DNA of 7,329 bases from a bacterium (GCA_021161885.1 JAGGZS010000242.1:1-7329), one strand, 5' to 3'; shown: positions 1 through 6,692, counted from the stretch's first letter. Notes: generated from the sequence alone by a model not told the origin. Translations and numbers: made by a program.

Positions 1-78
1 GAATAAATGCGCGGTTTTTATTATGTACGACGAATAAATTTTAATGTTATATCGGTTATCGCATAATTAATTTTTCAC

Positions 79-113
79 AAAAAACCCCATCCGAATAAGA
101 GATGGGGTTTTTT
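79..113. terminator. Rho-independent terminator, potentially bidirectional
   Basis: A 7-bp perfect GC-containing stem (CCCCATC at 85-91 pairing with GATGGGG at 101-107) encloses a 9-nt loop. It is flanked by an A-run on the left (79-84) and a T-run on the right (108-113), so the stem can extend by A-T pairs and works on either strand. On the plus strand it would end an upstream gene lying off the left edge, which would make lpxA the first gene of a new transcript. No coding region is visible between base 1 and the hairpin. Confidence 0.88.
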
Positions 114-189
114 AGTTAAGTATTATAATAAGTCTTAATCTATATATAAGCTGATGCAATGCAGTTTAAAATACAGCATATTTTTTTCT

Positions 190-217
190 TTGTTATTTAT
201 CATTGTTTGAATATAAT
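190..217 (+). promoter_or_regulatory. Candidate sigma70-type promoter for lpxA-purN
   Basis: A perfect -10 hexamer TATAAT lies at 212-217 and is preceded, after a 16-bp spacer, by TTGTTA (190-195; 4 of 6 matches to TTGACA). Transcription would begin near 224, leaving a leader of about 27 nt that contains the Shine-Dalgarno sequence and the GTG start at 251. The region is very AT-rich, so chance -10 matches are likely. Another TATAAT at 124-129 has no good -35 partner. Confidence 0.5.
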
Positions 218-232
218 CATTTTTTTATAACT

Positions 233-244
233 AAGGAGAAGGAG
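233..244 (+). promoter_or_regulatory. Tandem Shine-Dalgarno sequence that fixes the lpxA start
   Basis: Two back-to-back copies of AAGGAG (233-238 and 239-244) precede the GTG at 251, with 6 nt between the second copy and the start codon. The in-frame TTG at 203 has no comparable site and would lie upstream of the predicted transcription start. GTG 251 is therefore the chosen start. Confidence 0.8.
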
Positions 245-250
245 ATTTTT

Positions 251-1060
251 GTGAAAGTACATAAAACAGCGATTATCGGCGATAAGGTTCAACTGCACAG
301 TTCTGTTGAAATAGGTCCTTACGCTGTTGTAGACGGTGAAATTAAAATCGCCGAAGGCACTAAAATTATGGCTCACGCTAATATATCCGGTTATACAACT
401 ATCGGCAAAAATTGTACAATCCATATGGGGGTTGTGTTAGGGCATGAACCTCAGGATATGGATTTTGACGGCAAACCGTCTTATCTTATTATCGGCGATA
501 ATAACGTGTTCAGGGAATACTGCTGGATTCATAGGGGGACTAAAGCGCAGTCCGCTACGGTAATCGGTAACGGCAATTATTTTATGGGATTTTCTCATGC
601 CGCCCATAACTGCCGTATAGGCAACAACACTATCATTGCCAGCAATACATTGCTTGCGGGGTATGTGGAAGTGGGAGACAATGCTTTTGTATCCGGCAAC
701 ATAGTTGTTCACCAGTTTACTAAGATAGGGGCCTACGCTATGGTATCAGGTTTAAGCGCTGTGAATAAAGATATACCTCCTTATATGCTGTGTGGCGGGC
801 GTCCTGCCGTAGTTACAGGCATTAATGTTATCGGATTAAGAAGAGCGGGGTTTAATATTGAACAGCGAAAAAGAATAAAAAAGGCTCACGATATTTTATT
901 TAGACAGAGGCTTGCCGTAAAAAGAGCTGTTTTATCCCTGCAGGAACTCGATTCTTCAGAAGAAATTGATACGATACTTAATTTTATAAAAAATTCAAAA
1001 CGGGGCATTACATCTTCATCTGCGTCCAGACACGCTCAGCCGTTTTCCAGTGAAGAATAA
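251..1060 (+). CDS. lpxA: Acyl-ACP--UDP-N-acetylglucosamine O-acyltransferase (LpxA)
   Basis: LpxA transfers a 3-hydroxyacyl chain from acyl carrier protein to the 3-OH of UDP-GlcNAc, the first step of lipid A synthesis, in the cytoplasm as a homotrimer. The protein is 269 residues from GTG 251 (E. coli LpxA has 262). Hexapeptide repeats forming a left-handed beta helix fill roughly residues 1-190, followed by a helical tail. By alignment from memory, the catalytic His (E. coli H125) is H119 in SHAAHNC. D69, H94 and H154 match other conserved acyl-donor/active-site positions, and N192 and R198 match nucleotide-site residues. E. coli E200 is replaced by I194. G167 falls at the position of the E. 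coli G173 chain-length ruler, which would suggest a long acyl chain (inference). The last 16 or so residues are a Ser-rich extension beyond the family core. The gene leads a pair with purN and shows no adjacent fabZ, lpxD or lpxB. Confidence 0.95.
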   Translation: MKVHKTAIIGDKVQLHSSVEIGPYAVVDGEIKIAEGTKIMAHANISGYTTIGKNCTIHMGVVLGHEPQDMDFDGKPSYLIIGDNNVFREYCWIHRGTKAQSATVIGNGNYFMGFSHAAHNCRIGNNTIIASNTLLAGYVEVGDNAFVSGNIVVHQFTKIGAYAMVSGLSAVNKDIPPYMLCGGRPAVVTGINVIGLRRAGFNIEQRKRIKKAHDILFRQRLAVKRAVLSLQELDSSEEIDTILNFIKNSKRGITSSSASRHAQPFSSEE

Positions 1061-1080
1061 AATATAAGGAAAGTTAAATT

Positions 1081-1719
1081 ATGAAAATAGGTGTTCTCGG
1101 CTCAGGTAACGGTTCAAATTTTCAGGCAGTTGCCGACGCTATAGAGCGGGGCGATTTAAAAGGAGTTACCGTTTCAGTGGTGATTTCCGATAATCCCGAC
1201 GCTTATATTCTTGAGCGGGCAAAAAAAATGGGCATTAAAGCATTATATATAAATCCAGGCGGATATAAAACCAAACTTGAACCTGATATAGAAAAACAGT
1301 ATGCCTGCGCATTGAAAGACAACCAAGTGGAACTGGTGGTGCTCGCGGGGTTTATGAGAATGGTAAAAGATTATCTTCTATCCCCGTACAAAGGCAGGAT
1401 AGTAAACATTCATCCGTCTTTACTGCCGGCTTTCACGGGGCTTGACTCGTTTAGACAGGCGTATGATTACGGAGTGAAAATTACCGGATGCACCGTGCAT
1501 TTTGTTGACAGCGGAATGGATACCGGTCCTATTATAGGTCAACGGTGCGTGCCGATTTATGAAGATGATACACCTGAAAAAGTACATGCGAGAATCCAGA
1601 AAGAAGAACATATTTTGTATCCCGCCTGTATTCAGTTTATAGCCGATAATAAAGTATCTATTGCGGGACGGCGAGTCAAAATATACAATTCGGATAACAG
1701 GATAAATAATCTTTTATAA
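1081..1719 (+). CDS. purN: Phosphoribosylglycinamide formyltransferase 1 (GART, PurN)
   Basis: PurN transfers the formyl group of 10-formyltetrahydrofolate to glycinamide ribonucleotide, the third step of de novo purine synthesis, in the cytoplasm. The product has 212 residues, the usual length for the folate-dependent enzyme. The N-terminal GSGNGSNFQA (residues 7-16) is the phosphate-binding loop. Residues 88-93 (LAGFMR) and the core NIHPSLLP (109-116) are family signatures. The catalytic triad matches N109, H111 and D147 (E. coli N106, H108, D144), the last within SGMDTGP. A good Shine-Dalgarno AAGGAA (1066-1071) sits 9 nt before the ATG. The gene starts 20 bp after the lpxA stop, so the two are very likely co-transcribed, although their pathways are unrelated. 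No purM or purH is adjacent, unlike many bacteria. No terminator is obvious after the gene. Confidence 0.96.
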   Translation: MKIGVLGSGNGSNFQAVADAIERGDLKGVTVSVVISDNPDAYILERAKKMGIKALYINPGGYKTKLEPDIEKQYACALKDNQVELVVLAGFMRMVKDYLLSPYKGRIVNIHPSLLPAFTGLDSFRQAYDYGVKITGCTVHFVDSGMDTGPIIGQRCVPIYEDDTPEKVHARIQKEEHILYPACIQFIADNKVSIAGRRVKIYNSDNRINNLL

Positions 1720-1727
1720 ATCTATTA

Positions 1728-1756
1728 TTGATTATTTTTTATAAAATGTATATAGT
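1728..1756 (+). promoter_or_regulatory. Candidate sigma70-type promoter for hisG
   Basis: TTGATT (1728-1733; 4 of 6 to the -35 consensus) and TATAGT (1751-1756; 5 of 6 to the -10) are separated by exactly 17 bp in the 90-bp gap between purN and hisG. The start point would be near 1763, giving a leader of about 47 nt that ends in Shine-Dalgarno AAAGGA (1795-1800), 9 nt before the ATG. I see no histidine-rich leader peptide or attenuator hairpin. Confidence 0.55.
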
Positions 1757-1809
1757 AACGAAACTTTTATTGAAATAAGATAAAAAAACAAGATAAAGGA
1801 TATTAAATT

Positions 1810-2679
1810 ATGCAGCTTAAATTAGGGTTGCCCAAAGGCAGTTTACAGGAAGCTACTTTCAAGATGTTTAAAAAAGCCGGATACTCCATATCTGTTGGGT
1901 CTCGGTCTTATTTCCCGTCAATAGACGATAGTGAAATCAAGATAATTTTGCTCAGGGCGCAGGAAATGTCCCGCTATGTTGAGGACGGGGTCCTTGATTG
2001 CGGTTTAACCGGTAAAGACTGGATAATGGAGAATGAGTCTAACGTAACTGAGGTGCTTGACCTGGTTTACGGAAAACAGGGAAAAAATCCTGTCAGATGG
2101 GTGCTCGCCGTGCCGAACGGCAGCGATATAAAAACAGCTAAAGACCTTCAAGGCAAACGCATAGCTACAGAAGTGGTTGGGCTTACAAGGCAGTATCTTG
2201 AAAAAAATGGGGTTACCGCGGATATAGAGTTCTCATGGGGAGCTACGGAAGTTAAAGCTCCGTCGCTTGTTGACGCTATAGTGGAATTGACGGAGACCGG
2301 TTCATCGCTTAAAGCGAATAATTTAAAAATAATCGATACGGTAGTTGAATCCACAACAAAACTTATCGCCAATAATGACTCGTGGAAAGATCCATGGAAA
2401 AAAAAGAAAATGCAAACCATTGCTTTGTTGCTTAAAGCGGCTCTCTCTGCGGTAAGCAAAGTCGGATTAAAAATGAATGTAGCGGAAAAAAACTTAAAAA
2501 AAGTTACTGAGGTTTTGCCCGCTCTTAAACGACCTACAATATCAAGTCTCAGCGAAGACGGCTGGGTAGCGGTTGAGACGGTTGTTGAAGAACGCATAGT
2601 GAGAGAAATAGTGCCGAAACTTAAAGACGCAGGCGCTGAGGGGATAATTGAGTATCCTTTAAACAAGGTGATATTATAA
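1810..2679 (+). CDS. hisG: ATP phosphoribosyltransferase, long form (HisG)
   Basis: HisG condenses ATP with PRPP to form N1-(5-phosphoribosyl)-ATP, the committed and feedback-controlled first step of histidine synthesis. The product is 289 residues, the length of the long hexameric form (E. coli 299), which does not need HisZ. The N-terminus LGLPKGSLQE (residues 5-14) is typical. Residues 61-71 (VLDCGLTGKDW) are a family signature. The stretch at about 150-172, with VDAIVELTETG and then LKANNL, is the PRPP-binding region. Residues from about 205 to 289 form the ACT-like regulatory domain, including LPALKRPTISSL (236-247) and a C-terminal GAEGIIEYPLNKVI (275-288), so allosteric inhibition by histidine is expected from the family. 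No other his gene is visible on either side, so hisG appears to stand apart from a his operon. Its apparent promoter lies in the upstream gap. Confidence 0.97.
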   Translation: MQLKLGLPKGSLQEATFKMFKKAGYSISVGSRSYFPSIDDSEIKIILLRAQEMSRYVEDGVLDCGLTGKDWIMENESNVTEVLDLVYGKQGKNPVRWVLAVPNGSDIKTAKDLQGKRIATEVVGLTRQYLEKNGVTADIEFSWGATEVKAPSLVDAIVELTETGSSLKANNLKIIDTVVESTTKLIANNDSWKDPWKKKKMQTIALLLKAALSAVSKVGLKMNVAEKNLKKVTEVLPALKRPTISSLSEDGWVAVETVVEERIVREIVPKLKDAGAEGIIEYPLNKVIL

Positions 2680-2707
2680 AAACAACAGGCAAAAAAATTG
2701 CTTAAAT

Positions 2708-2736
2708 TTGCATTTAACGATTTTATAAAGTAAAAT
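2708..2736 (+). promoter_or_regulatory. Candidate promoter for the small basic ORF and TPR gene
   Basis: TTGCAT (2708-2713; 3 of 6) and TAAAAT (2731-2736; 5 of 6) are spaced by 17 bp just after hisG. Transcription starting near 2743 would place the hairpin at 2744-2781 at the very 5' end of the message. The -35 is weak and the DNA is AT-rich, so this call is tentative. Confidence 0.4.
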
Positions 2737-2743
2737 AAATATT

Positions 2744-2781
2744 GCGAACCTTTTATGTGCTGTTATAGTCAAAAAGGTTGC
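2744..2781 (+). other. Imperfect leader hairpin upstream of the small basic ORF
   Basis: AACCTTTT (2747-2754) pairs perfectly with AAAAGGTT (2772-2779). If G2746 is bulged out, GC at 2744-2745 pairs with GC at 2780-2781, giving 10 bp around a 17-nt loop. No T-run follows on the plus strand, so it does not look like a hisG terminator. It sits between the candidate promoter and the Shine-Dalgarno of the next ORF. Regulation by this structure is an inference only. Confidence 0.45.
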
Positions 2782-2809
2782 AAGCAATGGAATGAAGGAG
2801 AAAGCAGGA

Positions 2810-2899
2810 ATGCCTTGCGGTAGAAAAACAAGAAAAAGTAAAATTAATAAACACAAAAGAAAAAAAAGATCGAGAAGAGATCGGCATAAAAACAAATAA
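2810..2899 (+). CDS. 29-residue highly basic peptide, AURKAIP1/COX24 (mS38/bS22)-like
   Basis: A very short ORF encodes 29 residues, 16 of them Lys or Arg and 2 His. It begins MPCGRK and carries an internal HKRKKR (15-20) followed by a C-terminal RHKNK. This pattern resembles, from memory, small bacterial proteins of the AURKAIP1/COX24 C-terminal domain family. Its mitochondrial member (mS38) and mycobacterial member (bS22) are bound to the small ribosomal subunit. A rRNA-binding role is inferred from that and from composition. The start is supported by a strong Shine-Dalgarno AAGGAG (2795-2800), 9 nt before ATG 2810. An in-frame ATG at 2792 would add six residues but overlaps that site. The gene lies 44 bp before the TPR gene with no terminator between, so the two may share a transcript. 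Because of its size it is easily missed by gene callers. A chance AAA/AGA-rich ORF is the main alternative, but the Shine-Dalgarno and motif argue against it. Confidence 0.75.
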   Translation: MPCGRKTRKSKINKHKRKKRSRRDRHKNK

Positions 2900-2943
2900 T
2901 TGATGGTCGCTTTTCTTTTCTCTAATCAAGGGATGGTGACATT

Positions 2944-4545
2944 ATGACTCGTTCGCTTTGTAAGCTGTTTAGCTTGTCCGCGATTTTGGCTTTAACCGGT
3001 TGTTTATTGTTTGATTGCGTAATTGGATTTAGCAAGAATGCAAGTGCTCAGGAAACTTCAGAATCCGGGCAGCGGGATATCTCTGTGCCTTTGTCTCTTC
3101 AGGGAATCCTTCCGTTTTCTAATCTGTCTTTTACTAAATCTTCTGAAGAGAATAAAATTGCTGCGCGAACTCATTTTAGTATGGCGATACTTTATATTGC
3201 CTCCGGTGATTTTGACAACGCGTTGATTGAACTTAACAAAGCAAAAAAACTTGATCCGCAATCCGCGATAATAGCTGTAAAAATAGGCGCTATTAAAATA
3301 AAACAAGGTAATGTGGAGCAGGGAATCGATTATCTTCGTGAGGCGCTTAAATTAGATGAATCGTTGTATGAAACTAATGTTTTGCTTGCTCAAGCCTATT
3401 ATCAGGAAGGTATGGTTAAGGATTCAATCAAACAATATAAAGTTGCTATAGATAAATCGCCTGAAGAAACGCAAGCATACTATGAGCTTGCCGAGGTTCT
3501 TTCTCGGGAAGGGTATATATTAGAGGCAATAGAAATATATAAAAAAATAGGTAAAATTGAACCTGAAGTATCTATGACATGGTATAAGTTGGGTTTATTA
3601 TACAGCAAAATAAATGATTTGCAAAACGCCATATCTTCTTTTTCTAAAGCGATTAAACAAAAACCGTCGTCATTTCTTGCCCATCTCGGGCTGGCGATTG
3701 TCTTTGAGGTAGCTGGACGTTTTGAAGAAGCTATAGCGGAGTATGAAGATTGCATCAAGCTCAATCCGCTCAGCAAAAATATTTATAAACGCCTTGCTGA
3801 CCTGTACCGTGAAGTGAAAAGATTTGACAAGGCATTGCAGTTATATACGCTACTGATGGATCTCGAACCTTACAATGCGTCTAATTATATTAATCCGGCA
3901 TATATTCTTTTGAAAGAAAATAATCCCAAAGCGGCACTTGAGATATTGGCTGCCGGACATGAAGCTCTGCCCAATTCCATAGAAATATATTTTATGCTTG
4001 GGCTAACATATACTGAACTTAAAAAATATGAAAAAGCGATTGAAATGTACCAACAAGCCCTTGCTAAAGGCGGTAAATCGGATATTATTCACTATCATCT
4101 CGGAGCGCTTTACGAGCAGAAAAAAGATATTGATAAAGCCATAGAGCATTTTATGGCGGCGATTTCTATTAATCCGCAATACGCCGACGCCTATAATTAT
4201 TTGGGTTATATGATGGTAGATAACAACATTAAACTTGAAAAAGCAACTGAATATATAAAGAAAGCCATTGAAATCGAGCCTAACAACGGCGCTTTTATCG
4301 ACAGTTTAGGCTGGGCATATTTTAAACGAGGTATGCTTGAACAAGCTATCGATCAACTTAATGAAGCTGTAAAACTGATGTCTGCCGATCCTGTAATACG
4401 TGAACATTTAGGAGATGCCTATCAAAAGATGGGTGAAGTAAAGAAAGCCATCCTCCATTATAAAGAATCTTATAAGCTCGATCCGAACAATGAATCGGTT
4501 AGAAACAAATTGAAAGAAAACAATATTTCTATCGATGAAAACTAA
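2944..4545 (+). CDS. Exported TPR-repeat protein (13 TPRs), possible lipoprotein
   Basis: The 533-residue protein is almost entirely tetratricopeptide repeats: I count 13 consecutive units of about 34 residues from roughly residue 72 to 517, each with the usual G/A-Y-A-P spacing. TPR solenoids serve as protein-binding scaffolds, and the partner is unknown here. The last three units, with YNYLGYMMVD, then IDSLGWAYF and EHLGDAYQ, match a subfamily common in envelope TPR proteins of many Gram-negative bacteria. The N-terminus has a hydrophobic stretch from residue 8. It contains a lipobox-like LTGC (C20), but hydrophobic residues continue after it and an AXA-type signal peptidase I site (NASA before Q36) follows. 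Either lipid anchoring or full secretion is therefore possible, and both place the repeats outside the cytoplasm. Residues 36-71 are a Ser-rich linker. Shine-Dalgarno AAGGGA (2928-2933) precedes the ATG by 10 nt. The gene follows the small basic ORF and precedes ktrB by 60 bp, with no obvious functional link to either. Confidence 0.9.
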   Translation: MTRSLCKLFSLSAILALTGCLLFDCVIGFSKNASAQETSESGQRDISVPLSLQGILPFSNLSFTKSSEENKIAARTHFSMAILYIASGDFDNALIELNKAKKLDPQSAIIAVKIGAIKIKQGNVEQGIDYLREALKLDESLYETNVLLAQAYYQEGMVKDSIKQYKVAIDKSPEETQAYYELAEVLSREGYILEAIEIYKKIGKIEPEVSMTWYKLGLLYSKINDLQNAISSFSKAIKQKPSSFLAHLGLAIVFEVAGRFEEAIAEYEDCIKLNPLSKNIYKRLADLYREVKRFDKALQLYTLLMDLEPYNASNYINPAYILLKENNPKAALEILAAGHEALPNSIEIYFMLGLTYTELKKYEKAIEMYQQALAKGGKSDIIHYHLGALYEQKKDIDKAIEHFMAAISINPQYADAYNYLGYMMVDNNIKLEKATEYIKKAIEIEPNNGAFIDSLGWAYFKRGMLEQAIDQLNEAVKLMSADPVIREHLGDAYQKMGEVKKAILHYKESYKLDPNNESVRNKLKENNISIDEN

Positions 4546-4555
4546 ACGGATACCC

Positions 4556-4587
4556 TTTACATTAACATAACCTTGTTATTTTACATT
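4556..4587 (+). promoter_or_regulatory. Repeats in the ktrB upstream region, possible promoter/operator
   Basis: The 60-bp gap before ktrB contains two copies of TTTACATT (4556-4563 and 4580-4587), 24 bp apart. Between them is the inverted repeat TAACA-6 nt-TGTTA (4563-4578). TTTACA at 4556-4561 matches 5 of 6 positions of a -35 box, but no -10 at good spacing follows (TATTTT at 4577-4582 leaves only 15 bp). Separate transcription of the potassium operon is plausible but not shown. Confidence 0.3.
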
Positions 4588-4605
4588 CTGACGGGAGAAT
4601 AATGC

Positions 4606-5997
4606 TTGTTTAGAAATGTGAAACAAAAAATTCGCATTAACCTTTTTAATGAGTTGCGGCCCGCGCAAATAATAATTTTTTCGTTTCTGTTAGGAATTAT
4701 TATAGGCGGTTTTCTGCTTATGCTTCCTTTGGCTTCCAACGACGGTCCGTTAGATGCGGTAGATGCCTTTTTTACCTCGACTTCAGCGATTTGCGTTACT
4801 GGTCTTATAGTGGTCGACACAGGTACTCATTTTTCTAAAATCGGTCAGATTATCATACTTTCGCTTGTTCAAATAGGCGGACTGGGGTTGATGGTGTTTT
4901 CAACTTTTTTCATTATGGCATTCGGAAAAAGTTTATCTATAAAAGATAGGTTTATGGCTAAAGAGTCGCTTCTCGGGCAAATATCGTTTAAAAATCTTTT
5001 TTCGGTTGTTAAGCATATCCTGATTATAACATTCAGCCTTGAAATCATCGGAGCCTTGCTGTTATACATTCCTCTTTCGCGCAGTTGCGATGCTGGGTTT
5101 GCCTTATATAGTTCTTTATTCCATTCTATTTCAGCTTTTTGCAACGCCGGGTTTTCTCTTTATTCTTTAAGCCTGATTAAATTTTCAAACAGTATTTATA
5201 TAAATGTTGTTATGGCTGGATTAATAATCGCCGGCGGATTGGGATTTCCTGTTTTATATGAACTGAGAACGAAATTTTTCAAGAAAAACAACAGGCGTAA
5301 GAAGTTAAGTTTACATTGTAAAATAGTGCTTATCACAACCGCTTCGCTTCTTATTTTCGGCGCTTTGTTTTTGTATCTTCTTGAGATAAAAAATCCGGCG
5401 CACCATAATTCACACGGCATAACTTTGCTGGAAGCCTTTTTTCAGTCTGTTACAGCAAGAACCGCCGGGTTTAACACTATAGTTATAGATAAACTAACTA
5501 ATCCGTCGTTATTTTTGTTAATAGTGCTTATGTTTATAGGCGGTTCACCCGCTTCGACTGCAGGCGGTGTGAAAACCACATCGCTGGCTGTATTTTTAGC
5601 GCTTATAAAATCGTTATATTCGGGCAAAGATAAGGTGAATATTTATAAACGGGCTATTCCGAACGAAATACTTTATAAAGTATTGTCTATAATTGTAGGC
5701 TCGATTTTTTTAATTATTTGTGTTAATATCGTTCTTCAGATAACGGAATCGGGGTTTTGCCCTCATAATAAAGTGCAAGGAAGTTTTCTCGCTACTTTAT
5801 TTGAGGCTACGTCGGCATTCGGGACAGTTGGCTTATCTATGGGGATAACTTCTTCGTTATCAACAGCAGGCAAATTTATTTTAATGATTACAATGTTAAT
5901 TGGGCGTATCGGACCCTTAACTTTTGCTCTGGCAATAGTTAGAAAAGAAAATACTCAGAAGTTTGAGTACCCCGAGGACAGCCCGATGGTTGGATAA
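4606..5997 (+). CDS. ktrB: Potassium uptake protein, KtrB/TrkH-family translocating subunit
   Basis: This inner-membrane K+ (or K+/Na+) uptake subunit has 463 residues, closer to KtrB (about 450) than to E. coli TrkH (483). The four M1-P-M2 repeats each show a pore loop: SAICVTGL (60-67, filter G66), SAFCNAGF (176-183, G182), TARTAGF (283-289, G288) and SAFGTVGL (403-410, G409). The Gly/Ser-rich GGSPASTAGG (312-321) is the intramembrane gate loop of the third repeat. Having Gly in all four filters points to K+ selectivity in this superfamily. The C-terminus, with FEYPEDSPMVG, resembles the KtrB tail. The start is TTG 4606, chosen because GGGAG (4593-4597) lies 8 nt upstream; the in-frame GTG at 4618 is too far from it, and ATG 4602 is in another frame and stops after three codons. 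ktrA follows 20 bp downstream, completing the two-subunit system. Confidence 0.94.
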   Translation: MFRNVKQKIRINLFNELRPAQIIIFSFLLGIIIGGFLLMLPLASNDGPLDAVDAFFTSTSAICVTGLIVVDTGTHFSKIGQIIILSLVQIGGLGLMVFSTFFIMAFGKSLSIKDRFMAKESLLGQISFKNLFSVVKHILIITFSLEIIGALLLYIPLSRSCDAGFALYSSLFHSISAFCNAGFSLYSLSLIKFSNSIYINVVMAGLIIAGGLGFPVLYELRTKFFKKNNRRKKLSLHCKIVLITTASLLIFGALFLYLLEIKNPAHHNSHGITLLEAFFQSVTARTAGFNTIVIDKLTNPSLFLLIVLMFIGGSPASTAGGVKTTSLAVFLALIKSLYSGKDKVNIYKRAIPNEILYKVLSIIVGSIFLIICVNIVLQITESGFCPHNKVQGSFLATLFEATSAFGTVGLSMGITSSLSTAGKFILMITMLIGRIGPLTFALAIVRKENTQKFEYPEDSPMVG

Positions 5998-6017
5998 CAA
6001 AAAGAGGTGTGATTATA

Positions 6018-6692
6018 ATGAAACAATTTTTAGTTATAGGATTAGGGAATTTCGGGTCAAGTATAGCTAAAGCCTTATACGACCGCGGATGCCAGGTTTT
6101 GGCGATAGATACTGACAAAGAAAAAATTCAGGATATTAAAGATTTTGTGTCTCAATCAATGATTCTTGACGTAAGAGATAAAGACGCGGTTAAGTCATTG
6201 CCTATCCAAGATACCGACACCGCCGTAATAAGTTTAGGCGACCAGATGGAAGCCACAATATTGGCTACATTATTTTTAAAAGAAATGGGGTTATCAAAGA
6301 TTATGGTCAAAGCCATGAACGAGGACCACGCGAAAATACTTAAAATTATGGGAGCGTCTGAAGTTATTTTTCCGGAACAGCAAATGGCGTTAAGGATAGC
6401 AGACAGATTGGCGCATCCAAATATACTTGACCTCGTATCTCTCGCGGAAGGGTTTTCTATGGCGGAACTTCTGCCTCTTGAAGTATTTTACGGCAAATCA
6501 CTTATAGAACTTGAAATACGTAAAAAATATTCTCTCGAGATTGTAGCCGTAAAACATACTTTAACCGATGAGAACGGCAATAAAACCGAAAAATTAAAAA
6601 GTATACCTCTTAGTACCTATGTTATAGAGCGCGGCGATATTCTTGTTGTCGTCGGTGAAGACAAATGTATTGAAAAATATAGAAGTTTATAA
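6018..6692 (+). CDS. ktrA: Potassium uptake regulatory subunit, KtrA/TrkA-family RCK protein
   Basis: KtrA forms a cytosolic octameric ring that binds ATP/ADP and opens or closes KtrB. The 224-residue product is the single-RCK size typical of KtrA, half of the duplicated TrkA of E. coli. The RCK_N Rossmann domain (about 1-120) shows GLGNFG (8-13), the acidic residue after beta-2 (D31, in AIDTD) that holds the ribose, and D51 in ILDVRD. E120 in VIFPE is the conserved Glu near the dimer interface. RCK_C spans about 138-222. In Firmicutes this domain can bind c-di-AMP, but whether that applies here cannot be told. Start ATG 6018 is preferred over in-frame GTG 6009, because Shine-Dalgarno AGAGGTG (6003-6009) overlaps the GTG and is 8 nt from the ATG. 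The gene is 20 bp after ktrB and surely in the same operon. No strong terminator follows. Confidence 0.94.
   Translation: MKQFLVIGLGNFGSSIAKALYDRGCQVLAIDTDKEKIQDIKDFVSQSMILDVRDKDAVKSLPIQDTDTAVISLGDQMEATILATLFLKEMGLSKIMVKAMNEDHAKILKIMGASEVIFPEQQMALRIADRLAHPNILDLVSLAEGFSMAELLPLEVFYGKSLIELEIRKKYSLEIVAVKHTLTDENGNKTEKLKSIPLSTYVIERGDILVVVGEDKCIEKYRSL

Noticed and set aside
1..66. Short plus-strand frames at the left edge (for example ATG 7 to TAA 66, or open frames ending at 37 and 44) that could be the tail of an upstream gene
   Set aside because: All are too short to recognise and none can be told from chance. No feature was called.
203..250. Upstream TTG start adding 16 residues to LpxA
   Set aside because: The added residues translate the promoter and Shine-Dalgarno region and have no counterpart in LpxA proteins. 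GTG 251 has an ideal ribosome binding site.
2148..2666. 172-codon open frame on the minus strand opposite hisG
   Set aside because: It lies wholly within a clear hisG, its composition (Ser/Thr/Phe-rich) is that of an antisense shadow, and it shows no recognisable motif or ribosome binding site.
2744..2781. Leader hairpin read as the hisG terminator
   Set aside because: No T-run follows the right arm, and the sequence continues as GC-AAGC. It is described as a leader structure instead.
3023..3306. Overlapping short ORFs on both strands inside the TPR gene
   Set aside because: They are shadows of a continuous 533-codon gene with 13 in-register TPR units.
4602..4613. ATG at 4602 as the ktrB start
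   Set aside because: It is out of frame with ktrB and stops after three codons. TTG 4606 is in frame and correctly spaced from GGGAG.
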